From assembly GCA_030248295.1 (NCBI GenBank), contig JASANH010000913.1, positions 186,001 through 250,000 of the forward strand: 64,000 nt of DNA, written 5' to 3'. This document shows, in pieces, positions 49,131 through 61,900 of this stretch. Numbering within the stretch: position 1 is the stretch's first letter; each line of letters opens with the position of its first letter. Under the pieces are notes generated by a model. The model saw only the letters and a list, made by a program, of their open reading frames with translations. It did no database searches and was not told where the DNA came from. The position numbers were made by a program, and so were the translations under genes. This DNA is from Mesodorylaimus sp. YZB2_4. Taxonomy: Eukaryota; Nematoda; Enoplea; Dorylaimida; Dorylaimidae.

Positions 49131-49553
49131 CCTGGCTCTCTTCCAACCTCTCATTCCCACGTTCCATTTCTCGAATCTGGGTCGGCGTGAGTACAAAGTC
49201 CACTCCCCACCCTCCTCCCTTGCGCAACACCCAAGCCGTCCTGCCGATGACCCCTAAAAATAGAATGGCATCCTTTGTCCGCCAGGGCAGATGGTCGGCC
49301 AAGTGGACATTGGCCGAAGCGATAAGACCCCAATTATACAGGCCATTAGTAAACAGGCGATCCGCCAACACGACGCCGTCCAAATGGGCGCCTGGTGTTT
49401 TCACTCAAAAAACTGCTTTCTCGTTGCCTGCCTCTCGAAACCACGTCTACCCTCGCTTTTTTATTCACACATTAGTATGAACATTAGCCCGGGCCAGTAG
49501 TAGACCAAGAGTGCGTAAAATATATTACACGATTAACCCCCCTATCTGCACGT

Positions 49554-52500
49554 TCATGATGGCGCGGGCGGTGGTGGCATCAAGCTTCGTTCGGCCATTT
49601 CTCCATCCCCCATTGCCGCCCGTTTCGAGTCACTATGCTCACCATTGGCAGGATTTGCTCGCTTGACAGGTTTAGGCTTAGCAGCATGCCGTCGCACAAA
49701 ATCGATCAATTTCTCTTTCGTGATTGGATTTGCAATACTTCGACACACCCCTGAAATGACCACGTCTCCTTCAGGGCCAAGAACCAGCACCAACACCAGA
49801 GTGCACATCTTTAGCATCTGAATGGCATCAGGTGCACCAAGTCACAAATACATTGGCATCACAAATGATTGTGCTGTGCCCTTCCCCCTGTATTCATGGT
49901 CTAGGCTCCGAATAGTAATAACATGTGGGAACACATCTGCCCACATCACGCATCGACTGATCCGCCGAACCGAGAGGTGGAGGGATTCTCGATCCGATCC
50001 AACTGCTCGATCAGCCAGATCGGCAACTACGATCTTTAGCGCTTTATGTGCTGGGAAATGATATCGTCTGGAGTACTAGTAGATATGCTGAGAAAATCTA
50101 ATTTTTTCTCATTTAAATCAGCATTTAATCCCGCTTCAGGTGGTGCAAGCCCTCATGTGTCCTTTGGTGAGCTGGCGAGGATGCAGCGTCAAATGTGTCA
50201 TCCCCATCAATCTTTTACTTTTTGAAGCGGTTCGGATCAGGATCGGGATCGAGGCCCAGGGTCGGATCGATCGATTTTTGGCCTACATTCAGTTGAATGG
50301 GGGATTTCCATGTAAATCCTCACATGTTACCCAGGGGCTCCGCAATGTTACCCCACAAGGCCTGACCTGAGGATTAACAGTACTTATGTACTACGCCTCA
50401 GCTTCTGCACACGACCACAGCAAGCCGCACTGCTTGGGCGAACACCCCTCGCCAAATCAGCGATATGGCCCGTTTTGACACAGTTCACTAAGACCCCCTG
50501 ACACACACTCTTCGGCCAATACCGCTATAATCCCGAGCCCCAGCCAGCATTGCTCACTCACCCATAGCCGTCTCATAAGCGTTCGGGAACGACTTGTCTT
50601 TCCGTTCACGCATAAACTTCCATCCCTCTTTGCCATCGTATGAGCACTCGATTATCTTGTTATCATACGCCCGCAATTCTCTCGTCACCTAAACGAAAAA
50701 TACTAAAATCCCAGACGCCAACATGAACAAGCCATCGTACCTTCATCTGGCCAAACGGTTCTTTGAGATGCAGAACATACAAGTAACCTTTCCATTCCGG
50801 TAGCATCCTGCAATCAAACCAAGATTATCACGGGACTCACAGCATCAGTCAACTCAAAACAGCGAGCCCGGGCGTGACCTTGCGGTAGGCATCTGGGTGA
50901 GCACTTACAGGAGAGGGTTCAACTCCCTCCTGGGTAAAAAATTGCCAAGTATGCGCTCCTTAGCCCTCGAGTGCGCTGTATGAAGCTCGGCTGAATATAA
51001 AATATGGCAACAATTGACCCCTTTCCCAAGCCAACCTGTACTGTAGCGCCCCCCATCCCTGGATCTCAGCCTAGGCTTCTGAACCAACAAAAATCGTACC
51101 CTACCAATTGACCCTCACCGATACTCGCTGGGTGCATGCACGGGCAGCATGCAGAACCTGGCCCCAACCAAACACGCGATGCACCAGAGATCGCCCTACC
51201 ATACCACACACATGCTGTACCCCATATTCCTACACACCACTCACCCGGGCCTGTTTTCTTCCTTCACGATCTTCAACTTAAAATCGACCGAATTCAGTTC
51301 GTGTGGTTTCCATTTCAGGACACGCAAACAACGGCCAGGCTCGTACGGATCGGGTGCAGGTTGAAATATCAACCCATCGATTTCATGCGCTCCATTTTGA
51401 CGAAATTCTGGGGATAAGATCTAAAAGGCAAACTTTTTACATCTGATTCCATTTGCCAGAGCGAGGAACTGCCGGAAGACCCGGCCTGAAGTCAGCTACA
51501 ATCCACCAGTTTCACGTAAAAGGGACTGCCCGAATGCTGACGTTGCCTTACGGAGTTTTCTGGAATCCTTTACACAAACAGATCGATAATTTGGGGGGAG
51601 GGGTCTGTCTAAGCATTCACCGATGCACCCACCTTCATAACTTTATTACAGCCGGCCAAACCTCTAATCCCCCATACCTTAGGCCTGCACCAACGAACTC
51701 TACCCTGCCATTACTCTGTTGTTAGCCCTGGGGCAGCAGGTCCCACGATCAGCTCAGGAAATTCACGCTAGCCTTTGATTGTTCGCCCAGCATTGCTGCC
51801 AGGCGGACCCTTCTTTCCGCCCGCCATCGCCCCAGGCAGGCACAGGATTCCATGGAGGATTAATGTTATTTATGGAAATATCAGGGGAAACTGCCGTGCC
51901 TTGATGAACTGGTTGCCCCACTGCTCGCTTACCAGGCCTGACTGCTGGTCAACAGGCAAAAAAACAGGGACAGTCCTGTGAGAAAACTGGGTCGACATGG
52001 CTTCCAACCTTAACATTTCTTATGGCTACTGAGGTTCCACTGGGACTGCGCTCCCAAGCTGCTTTTACTGTCATATCGAGCCAATGGTGCAATACGGCAA
52101 AATCATGAGGACCAATCCTATTCATCCCTCGCCCCCTAGTCCTAACACCTCAAATATCACTTTTCCATGTTCACTGAGATAACGTTGATTACGCCAGTGA
52201 AAATGAGCAGGATTTCATCATGGTGGATCCAAAGAAATGGATAATCTGCTTTGCTGATCCGATCGTATGTGAATCTCAGGCTTCTTATAAGGAGCAGCAA
52301 AATGACTTTCCTTGGTCTATAGCTTCGCATAAACCCTGGATATAGACCATCCATTCTCACGCCCCAGCCCAAAATACACTACAACCCAACACCAAGTACG
52401 GGAAAGAGGGGGGAACCCCATGTTAGGCCGGCCAGGACATTGATTCCTTCCTCTCGAACCCCCCCCCCCCCACCTCAGGTCCAGCAGGAAGGAAGCAAAA

Positions 52501-55500
52501 GCGATCAAATCGTATGTGGGCGGGACCAAGACCTGGCCTCCAAGAACAGGCCAATTGTCCATCCAGCCTACAGAGTACAGTATGTGAACAGTCATACAAC
52601 TCACTCACTCGACTCGACCCACCTGACCTGGCCTGAACTGAACTGTCTCACACGCAATCAGATCAGGCTTAGGCGATCTAATTAGATCTCTACCCCCTCT
52701 CCTTCCCCCCTCTAACGTTAACCCAGCCGACCTTGCCCATACTGGCCCAGCACCCCCGCCATACCTTCTCCACAGTCGTAATATCCCAAAATTCTTTCAT
52801 GCGCACCGAAAACGGTTCTTGCGACGGGTCGATAGCTCTTTCTTCTTTGGCCTTTTGCCTCGGTCCAATTATCTCCTTCCTAATACACAACAATCGCGTA
52901 TCAAAATTCTGTTGATAAACTGGTTGATTCTAAAAACGAAACCACATCTCACATTTAAAATACAATCCAACATAAAATTCATTAGTTTCTTACCTCAAAT
53001 CGAATAATATCATAAATCAGATATCGAGGGAATTTCTGGCCATTTATTTCATCGAAAATCAATTCCCCATCGACCAAGGTTTGTTGCAAATCGCGATCGG
53101 GTTCTTTACGATGAGGGAATCGCAGACTGGGTGCATGGAACACATTATTGTCTCTGTCGAACATGTACACTTCCCCTCGACCATTGATCATTGTCATATA
53201 TCTAAAATTGAACCCGCATCATTCACAACACATTTTTGCCCTCCAGTGATGTATTGCCAAAAACAGGGTTCATGCCTTAAGTGGAAAATGATTTGCCCCC
53301 ATTTTTCTAAGCTTCCTTCCACAAGCTACAGATTCTGGCCAAAAGGAGGTAAAGTAGTGCCCAAAAAAAGCTTGTCAGCGCGATTGATCGAGCTTTGTCT
53401 TGTCGAGATCATCTTTTTGGGACTATTAAAAAGGGGCTTTTCCACTGTTTTTATTTGCTCACCTACAACCCATCCTGAGTATCCAGCAAATATACAGCCA
53501 AAGACTCTATTTCCATTTCCATTCATTTCTTGGTAAATTGCATTCAAAATCAGGCAAGGAAAAAAGCAGAGAATCACTCACAAATTAGCAAAGTCCCTCC
53601 TTGCTATTTATCAGTTCGATCATCCCGCAAATTTTCTCCAGCTCCCCCCTTTTTAAACATCTCCACAACATTCAAGTGCCATCATTTTTTATCGAGCCCG
53701 GGATCGGGATCCCGAACGAAATCAAAGCGGATTGGCTGCGTGTGTGGGCATAAGGAAGGGAGAACTAGGTCATCCAAAACGTTTGAAGGGATTTCGTGTA
53801 CCACCTGTACAAAATAAATTGCAGAGGGTTCTGAGGCTCCCGCAATGTTCCAAGATACGGGTAAGCATGTTTATTCTTTATTTCTACCTTTCAGAGTCTT
53901 GTGAGCGAACTCTTAACCCAACTTTGAATTAAAAATAGAGGGAAATTCAATCATCTTCAATCACCCACAACCTGCCCGTAGGCCGTATGGGCTGGTTTCC
54001 TTGAAAATTTTTCTAGTCAGGGCTCCATGCCGCCCCAGTTCGCCACGGGACTACCAACCCCTTTGCCTATAGCAGTCATGATAAGAGAGGCCGTCATGCG
54101 GCCAGCTCTCACGGTCTTGATTTTAGCTCTGAAATTCCCATTTCCTTACTTTTTTGCAATTTCCAGGCAGTTTTACGATTCCCTGACTTTGAACGGTATC
54201 CGCCTAGTATAAACCCTGATAGAACAAAATTCGATGTCTTACCTGACCCCATCCGCCTTCCAGCTGACTTTGTAGACCGTCTGTTGCAAAAAGCCCAAAT
54301 TCTCCATGTCCATGGATACGGGCTGCGAACCAGGAAAGCCTGATTTCTTCCATCCGCACCATTCTTGACAAAGACGTTGTAGACGCGATGTTTTCGCTTT
54401 GTCTTCCATAACCACTACACCCGAGACGCCTTCCACGAATTCGGCTTTGCTGCGTTTCTTCTAAAAAGTAGACATTTTAAAACAATTTTTTAAGTCATCC
54501 GTGCTGCATGAATGTTAATAGGGCCATGATGCAGCAAATCTATGACCCTGCTTTCACATGCAAAACACCGAGTTAACTTTTTGCTTCAAAAACATTGTTT
54601 TGCCTTGTTTTGCCTGACTGGGCAGCAGTCACACCTTACAAGCAATGCTGCACATAGTCTCCACACAGAAGGGCCACCTCTTCGGGACTTGACAAAAACT
54701 TCCTCGTACAATGTCGAGGGCGCTATGGGAACCCTGTCAGTATTCAACAACCAGCATCGACCGACCCACCAACCAGTCTGGGCTGGATTGGTTGGGGGGG
54801 GGGGGCGAACTGACCCAAGCTGCGGATAGGCCGGATCAGAATTTTGAATTACCGCCAAAATATCTTCTCTGGCTTCCAGCCATATCTTCAGGCAGGCAGC
54901 TAGGATCGAGAGTTCAACCCACTGGAGTGGCCCCAAGGCATGACATGGACGCTTTTTTTGAAATTTAGACCCCACCAATCTTCTCTCCACACAATTAGGA
55001 GCGCGGGGGCTTGTTTGGCTTGTAAGAGGTTGATTGGGGGCAGCCCTGACAACAAACGCCTCAGTTCTACTCTGGCTGAGGACGTTGGTTTAGGAAACCC
55101 ATTCTCTGAGAGGAAACTGGCTCTGGGGGACTCACCAGGGTAACCCCCGCCTGGTAGGCCATGGCGAGTGGGAGAGAGTAATCGATACTCTCCCCTGGCT
55201 AGGAGACGTCAACCCCTCGGATTAATGTTTCAGCCGTAGGTGCAGTCGTAAGACTTGTCTGCTTCAGTCGGATTTTTGTCCCGCTGACTTCGGTCGGCCG
55301 CCTCCCTCCTACGCCTTGCAAGGCTTGGTTAAACAAGGAATTCGATGGGGGGTGTAAGTGGTGGACGACGATTGAGTAGCCGCCCACCGCCCAAGATTGA
55401 GAAAACTGGTCCTAATTGCCACTCGGTGCCCTCGGTTGCTTTTCTCTATCATCCAGGCACGCTGATGGCCCTGGATGCCCTCGGCGGTGATGCTCCAGCT

Positions 55501-57672
55501 GAACATCTCTTAGTGGAGCCGTAAGAGGGAGCCTGCCATGAGAAATGGTCGCCTCACGCACGGCCACCGCGGCCACTTTTGGAGGAGCAATGGAATCAAG
55601 ATTTTTAATTGCTCCCTAGCAGCCGAAGGATTTAACCTGAGTTTGGCGCAACTGCAAGGCCAGCGAGGGTTTATGGTTCGCAAACCGACCTCCATCACCG
55701 GGAATCGAACCCAGGACGAGTCCAGCCACTCGCTCCCAAGCAATGCGGAGAGACGAATGCCGAACCGCTGGATTACCGCGGCCGCTGCAAGCCAGTCCTG
55801 TCATATCTGATAAGCTAAATTTACCTGACCCAACGACGTTGAAGCTCCGTTCGCTCCACCAATCGACCCATCCGCCTCGTTGTCGTCCAATATTGGTTCG
55901 GACTCTTTGAAAAAATGCGAGTCTATGAAAAATATTTTTTCAACCACAAATATCTTACCATCACACCAATCTGGCAAAGCTGGTGCCATTGGCGCATCTC
56001 TTGGATCGCTGTATCGTTTGAACAATTCGTCGATATAATCTTGTTTATAAATACCGGGCGGTCGTTTCTGCGAAAATTCATTCAAAGCAGCTTCCACGCT
56101 AAGAATTAAAAAAAATTTTAGATTAAAAATCTTTTTGTTTCCAAGGTTTAAAACTACTAAAAAAGATTTTAGGTGTCATAAAATTATATTTCTGCCTTTC
56201 TCTCATTTTCGGAATTTTAAGCCGCCTGATTTTAAGAAAGCCGCCTGCTGAGTTATGCTTAAGGTCCGCGATTAGAATTTCAGAAGACCGCCTGGTCAGA
56301 AGGCACAGAAAATTTCTGAATCAACCAGAAATTGAGACTCGGAAATTTTCCACCCTTTTAGACTTTGGACTGTGATTAGAACCTCCAAAAAGTTTTCAAA
56401 ATCCTCAGGACTTGAAAATTTTCTTGTCAAAATTCCTAATGCATTTCGAAATTTTCTGAGTCTTCCAGTCAAACGGTTTCTCTTCTGAACCAGACATGCA
56501 CTCCAGCTGTGTAACCAAGCCTGGCAGGCGTAGGAGGGAACATCGTGGAGCATGGCAAGTCTTGCCACTATACCTGCGGCTGAAATATCAACCCCCCGCC
56601 CGCCCCCCCCCGGTCCCTCCGCCCTTTGGCCCCCCGTGCGCCCCGCCGCCGCCTCGCCCCCGTTCGCCCGCCCCCCCTCCAGTTTTTTTTTTTTGGATCT
56701 CGCTATTTTTAGTGCGGGTTTTTTGTTTGTTTATTTTCTGTTTTTTATTTTTTAAATCATTTTTTTTTTTTTAAGAATGCCCAGCCCGGTGTTTCAGCCG
56801 CATTATTCTCACCCTCCCGCCAAGCCTACCAGATACAACGGTTATAGCTAGAGCAGAGAGTTTATTTTCAGTGACTCCCAAAACCCACAGTGCCCAATAA
56901 CCAGCTCACCTCCAATCTTGTTCGACGATCAGAAAAGATGTAATCAGGAAACCGGTACGATTGAAACCGTGGGTACAATGAACAGCTAAAATGGAAATCC
57001 CAACTAAAAATACGCGAAAAAACTGCAACCGAATGATCTTACCGACAACTTCGGTCGGATGCTCTCGAAAAAAGTTCTTGCATATTTGAATAAAAGCGTT
57101 CGTTTGATCCGGAGAGGGGCATTCACTGTGGCTAAAAACAGGACAAAAACCTTGTAGATCGAAATGGCTTGAAGTTGAGGAATTCCATTTTTCTGACAGC
57201 CATCAATAAAACATAACTTACCCCTTACAATGTAATTTTACATATTTCGCGCCCATTTTCTCAACATCAGCCGGACTATAAAATCGATCCGTATTGGTCA
57301 AATCGACCCATAGACCGACCTATATTAGAGCGTTTCATTCATACGAGAAGAAAGACAATATGTAAAGGCGTTAATTTTTTTCGATTTCGTCCGATTAACA
57401 TAAATTTAAAACCAAAATTCCTCGCCTACCTTCTGACCGCAAAATACCATTTCCACTCCGAATCGAAATCGTTCAGGTATTTGACTATCATATAACGAGC
57501 ATAATGGCGTTTTGAACGGAATAAATTTACCTAAAAAACCCTAAATCAAGACCACATTTCGAAAATAGAAAAATTCCGATTCCATACCGTCCACAACTTG
57601 TCCTCGTCTCGGACATTTTAGCCAACGAGGAGGCGGCCCCAGTTCCGCTTTTTTAGGGTTCGGACCACTCAT
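49554..57672 (-). CDS. RNGTT: Bifunctional mRNA capping enzyme (triphosphatase-guanylyltransferase)
   Basis: This nuclear enzyme removes the gamma phosphate from nascent RNA 5' ends and adds GMP. Fourteen exons join in frame: 57588-57672, 57430-57530, 57222-57319, 57043-57131, 56910-56985, 55959-56098, 55825-55922, 54243-54460, 52994-53201, 52765-52929, 51245-51420, 50741-50807, 50562-50688 and 49554-49750. That gives about 614 aa, close to the vertebrate length. The N-terminal domain has the Cys-phosphatase loop [10 protein letters not shown]. The transferase domain has the nucleophile motif KADGVR (Val where Thr is usual), [19 protein letters not shown] and LKWKP, then DNKIIEC and [11 protein letters not shown]. 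The C-terminus MPPPPAPS resembles the Pro-rich end of animal capping enzymes. A possible 36-nt intron separates the sixth and seventh exons. Start: an ATG directly upstream of [20 protein letters not shown]. Confidence 0.97.
50870..51010 (+). repeat. tRNA-derived SINE in a capping-enzyme intron
   Basis: It has a box B-like GGGTTCAACTCC near 50915 followed by CTCCTGGGTAAAAAATTG and the body motif CCCTCGAGTGCGCTG, matching the SINE at 38040-38290. It lies in the intron between the exons at 50741 and 51245. Confidence 0.6.
51421..52764. other. Capping-enzyme intron, 1.3 kb, nothing recognised
   Basis: There is no exon-like frame with family similarity. A C13 run lies near 52460. The sequence looks like ordinary intron DNA with unplaced repeats. 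Confidence 0.6.
53202..54242. other. Capping-enzyme intron, 1.0 kb
   Basis: Nothing recognised apart from a GGGATCGGGATCCCGA stretch near 53700, shared with about 44285. Confidence 0.6.
55143..55320 (+). repeat. Short dispersed repeat with GAGAGTA hairpin, copy 2
   Basis: It aligns with 42725-42905 in the same orientation, sharing GGTAGGCCATGGCGAGTGGG and the TACTCTCCCCT segment. Differences are scattered substitutions. Confidence 0.75.
55686..55790 (-). repeat. tRNA-derived SINE head, minus strand
   Basis: The minus strand contains CGGTAATCCAGCGGTTCGG (box A-like) and GGGTTCGATTCCCGG, a near-consensus box B. The spacing is longer than in an ordinary tRNA and the acceptor stem does not pair, so a SINE is preferred. 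Confidence 0.6.
56575..56775 (+). repeat. Abrupt C-rich then T-rich low-complexity block
   Basis: About 100 bp of nearly pure C/G (runs of C8-C9 with CCGCCGCCGCC) switch at about 56683 to T-rich DNA with runs of T12-T13. It lies in the capping-enzyme intron between the exons at 56098 and 56910. It is either a true low-complexity tract or a low-quality assembly segment. Confidence 0.7.
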
Positions 57673-58964
57673 TTTTTAAGAAACAAAAGCGCTGTCAAAC
57701 GTTTAAGAGAATTTTGTGGTTTAGAAAGCCAAAACCGAATTTCAATTTCTCAAATTTCTCAAACACGATCAAGAATTCGTCAAACATTCACATTCACATT
57801 CACGACCCAGACGTCCTTACTGTAGCGCACTAAGCAGTACTAAGGGTAAAATGTGGTTTATGGTATCAGGTTCAGGAATAGAAAAACAGGTACGAGGACT
57901 TGAATTAAAAGAGAAAGAAAAGGCTACAATATTTTTAAAATACGAAGGACAATGCGATATCAGTGTGGCGCTGGGAATAGCTTATGGCCACTTGAAATTA
58001 TTAGGGAACATCCCTTCTGAAACTCACTTTCACCCATGCTTAGAATGTCTGTGGGACTTGTGGTTTTCTTGGTATGTTTTAAGCCTAACCTAAAGCAGTT
58101 TAATCTTGCATCAAATATAGTTCACTAGCCAGAATAGCTTGCCATGTACACAGTACCTGCAATGTGTAAAATATAGTTTCAGGTAGTAGGTAAACGAAAC
58201 TGTACATCTAGCTATCCGAACCATTGAAAACGTTTTTGCGCAATGCAAAAAAAATACAGCAGCTGCAGCGGCCCCTGCAGTGCAGCTCTTACACTTTTAA
58301 ATTCCCCGCCAAAGCAACGAAACTAAAAAATGGCGGGAGATTTAAAAAATGTCCTGAAAAGCGAGATTCCACTGTTCTTTGCATTCTCACATGTCTTCAT
58401 TCCTCAACTGATAATTTGAGACCGCAACGAACCCATTCCTGACTCCCTCTCCAAAAATTTATCGCCCCTCAAAAAATCATTGTTTATTCTTTACGAATAC
58501 GCTCATAAGAAAATCAGACTAAGTCTCGTTCATAATCAAATCTTACTTCGATCAAAAACCACATCCACACATGGACTATCTCGAACACTACTCGAAACAA
58601 AGCTGAATTATATATAAGTTCAAAATGATTCAAAAAAATGAGAACCTTAATTGGACTAAACTACCTGGTCTACTTTCCCAAAAAAGTATTTTGCTTCACT
58701 ACAGAAATCTGAGTCATTGGAATTGTATAAGTCTGAATATAAATGATCCCAAATGTCCAAGTCATTTTACCATACTGCAATCATTATCATGGCCATATAT
58801 CGCATAATTTACGTTCATACTTAAATTCACCACAGCGACAAGGAAATTCACGAGCAAAAAAAATACGTACCTCACTCAAAAATTGACCCAAGAAAAACAA
58901 GCACAAACGAGCCAATAAATCAGACTCACTACAACGACGTCAATTGACACGATTGAACGCCGTT
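57673..58964. other. Intergenic between the capping enzyme and 14-3-3
   Basis: The left end is the 5' flank of the capping enzyme and the right end the 3' flank of 14-3-3. A box-like GCAGCTGCAGCGGCCCCTGCAG stretch near 58257 is the only notable motif. No gene is supported. Confidence 0.5.
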
Positions 58965-61900
58965 TCAAGGACCACCAGTCGCTTCACCCGGTTCACCACC
59001 AGCTTCGCCCTCCTCGCCAGCCGTATCTGATGTCCAAAGCTAAAAAAAAGAAAAACACCATGACTCATTACCAAAGCCACAAACCTCATGTTGCTAACAC
59101 TCACCGTGAGGTTGTCTCTGAGCAGCTGCATAATCAAGGTGCTGTCCTTGTACGAGTCCTCGTTCAGTGTGTCAAGCTCCGCTATCGCGTCATCGAATGC
59201 CTGAAAAGGAAGCACAACTTGCTTTGTGACTACAATTAGAACTGATTGGTGACCTTTTACAAGAATCTATAACACCCTCCAGGACGCCCTTCGACTTGCC
59301 ACACGTCACGTAGCTACGTGTACTTCCGTGTTCAGCCCTCCCTGCAGGGACCCATGTATGTAGGTACCCCCTCGGTCTCACATCCCAACATAATCGTCAC
59401 TTGCGTCCCCACACTTACTTGCTTGGCTAATTGACAAGCTTTGTCAGGCGCATTCAGGATTTCGTAATAAAACACGCTAAAGTTCAACGCCAAACCTAAC
59501 CGAATTGGATGAGTCGGCTGCATTTTCTCTTTGGCGATGTCGAAAGCTTCTTGATAAGCCTTTTGCGATTCGCCCACCACGCCTGAAAAAGTGCAAAAGA
59601 TCAATTTTACAAACCCAAGGCCTATTATCCCTTCAATAACTTACTGTTTTTATCTTCGCCCGATGCCACTTCCGCCAAATACCGGTAATAATCACCCTTC
59701 ATTTTTAAATAGAAAACCTTGCTCTCTGGATTGGCCGCTTTTGGAATCAAGTACTTGTCCAAAAGGGTCTAAAAATTATACGAATTTTTAATATCAAAAT
59801 TATATATTTCTATGTAAATTCAAAACTACACAAATAAAGCTGCTCAGTGTAGGTAAGGATGTCCGCATAAACATGTCGGATCAAGTGTCAAAATCTTCAT
59901 CATTGCAGCAGGATAGATGGGGGGAGGGGTTTGACACCTCGGGTCATGAAATACTTTATCTATAGCCAAGCGCTGTACATACAATGCAGTTGAGGGCCGA
60001 GGAGCACATAATCGACAATCACTTTTTACCGAGGCGGGAGTCGAACCCACCTGTCCAAGTGCGCACCCAGCATGAAAGTCAGGCACCTTAACCCTCTGGG
60101 CCACGACCCCGGCATGCTAATTGCAATTAGCGGGGCGCTAGTGTTTTAAGCTCTCGGGTTCAACACTCACCCAAGGTTCAATTTTTGCACATGTATGATA
60201 TCTTGGTCAAAAAAAGAAAAATAAAACTCCTATCCAACCTTTCCTCGTAATTAACATTTTAAAATTACGCTACATCCCATAAACTTAATCTTTCCTAAAT
60301 GCATCCAATCCTGCTGCAAAATTAGGCGATCAGATGACTAAGCCAAGCGAACAATGATTATCTCTCCTTTACACCTGATTATCTCATTAGAATTTGTTCA
60401 TGCGTAATTGTGCATCGATAACTGAATTCCGCATCCTACGCCCTACGCGCTTCCCCCAAATGTCTCACCTCTTCGTCAGACTTCAAATATTCTCCGCCCT
60501 ACTCGCAAGAACGAATGTATAAAGCTAGTCTTTTTTTGCGCTACGCCATCAAGGCAAGAAGCCATTTCCGTTGTAACCCAGTCAGCTGCATCGATTTCTT
60601 CTCTTCTTCCTGCGCCCAATTCCAGACCAACTCGGAGAAGTGGGCCGCGAGCGAAATGAGCGGTTAAAATTCTTGTTTCTGCGCTTGAGCGAGCCTCAAG
60701 ATCAGACAGAGTCGTCAAAGCTGAATAGAGCACGGGCCCTTGTGCGTGCGCCACCACATTCGACCGTGGGCGCATTAGAAAAAGGCTATTTCGACTAAGT
60801 CGCCACGTCATGTTTGTAAAAACACAACACTTCGTCACATTTTTTGCTTGCCCTTTGTCCCCTCGGAGTTTAAAAGGGGACCAAAGGCGCAAGGTGCGAC
60901 CATGACTTTGCTAATTGCAATTAGCGGGGTGCTAACTAAAGCTCTCCATCTAGACGAAGCGGAACATGCCCGCACTGTATCGACCGATGTCTACGGTATG
61001 TGCGAGCGAAAACAACTCCCAACGTGAATTCTAGCATGAAGGCGTGAATTAAAAGGCCTAACAAGAGGATCAACACGAACCTGATAAATCCCTTAAGAAG
61101 GCCGCCACCCGCTGAAAATTGAGCGTCCTCCCTGCTATTATGGCCGGATTGGAAAGGTCTGCTACACATTTCCATGTTGCCACGACGACGGCGCCCGCTG
61201 ACGAGCGGAAATGCTACATAGCAACTTGTTTGCGACAACGTAAAAGCAAACTCATCTCGCACTCTTGGCACATCACACTAGCCATTTAGCGCGTAGGTGT
61301 CCGTTGGAACCGATGAATCGAAACGTGTCAAAAACACCTTACATTGCGGACTGCTTACTCATCTTGGAAGCCTACGTTATTTTCACTCAAAACCACTGCC
61401 ACGCCGTATGTGCGATAGAGATGATTATTTTATGCGAGAAATCTCATTTTCCTTTCTCCCTCGTCCCATTCTACTCTATGCTACGCATGCGCTGCGAACG
61501 ACCGGTTCGTGATTCAACACGTTCATAATGTAGAGGGCGCGTAAAATTTGCCAGACGGACCCCTACCTCATCAGAGTATACAAGTAATGGAAATGGGCGT
61601 GGCGAGCGCGAGATTTGAAAACGATGAGTTTACGAGTTCAGGCTGGTTATAAAAAGGGGGCGGGGGAAAAAGAAAAAAACCTCAAAATCAGCAGGACCAC
61701 CAGCAAAAAAAAGGTGAAATCCTTTATCGAAAACGAAAAATAAAAAGACTTACCAAAACGTCTTGGCAAATTTCTTTTAGTTCTTTCTCAACTTTTTCTC
61801 GATATTCGCGTGCCATTTGTTGTTTCTTTTCGCTTCCTTCGGTTTTCTGTTCGATCGATGAAATCACACGCCACGATGAACGACGAGCTCCGACAACATT

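Larger units (their letters stand above)
54461..55824. other. Capping-enzyme intron, 1.4 kb, with two repeat copies
   Basis: It holds the second copy of the GAGAGTA-hairpin repeat (55143-55320) and a minus-strand tRNA-like SINE (55686-55790). No exon is seen. Confidence 0.65.

Noticed and set aside
55686..55790. Functional tRNA gene
   Set aside because: Box B is near consensus, but the acceptor stem does not pair and the spacing between boxes is too long for a normal cloverleaf.
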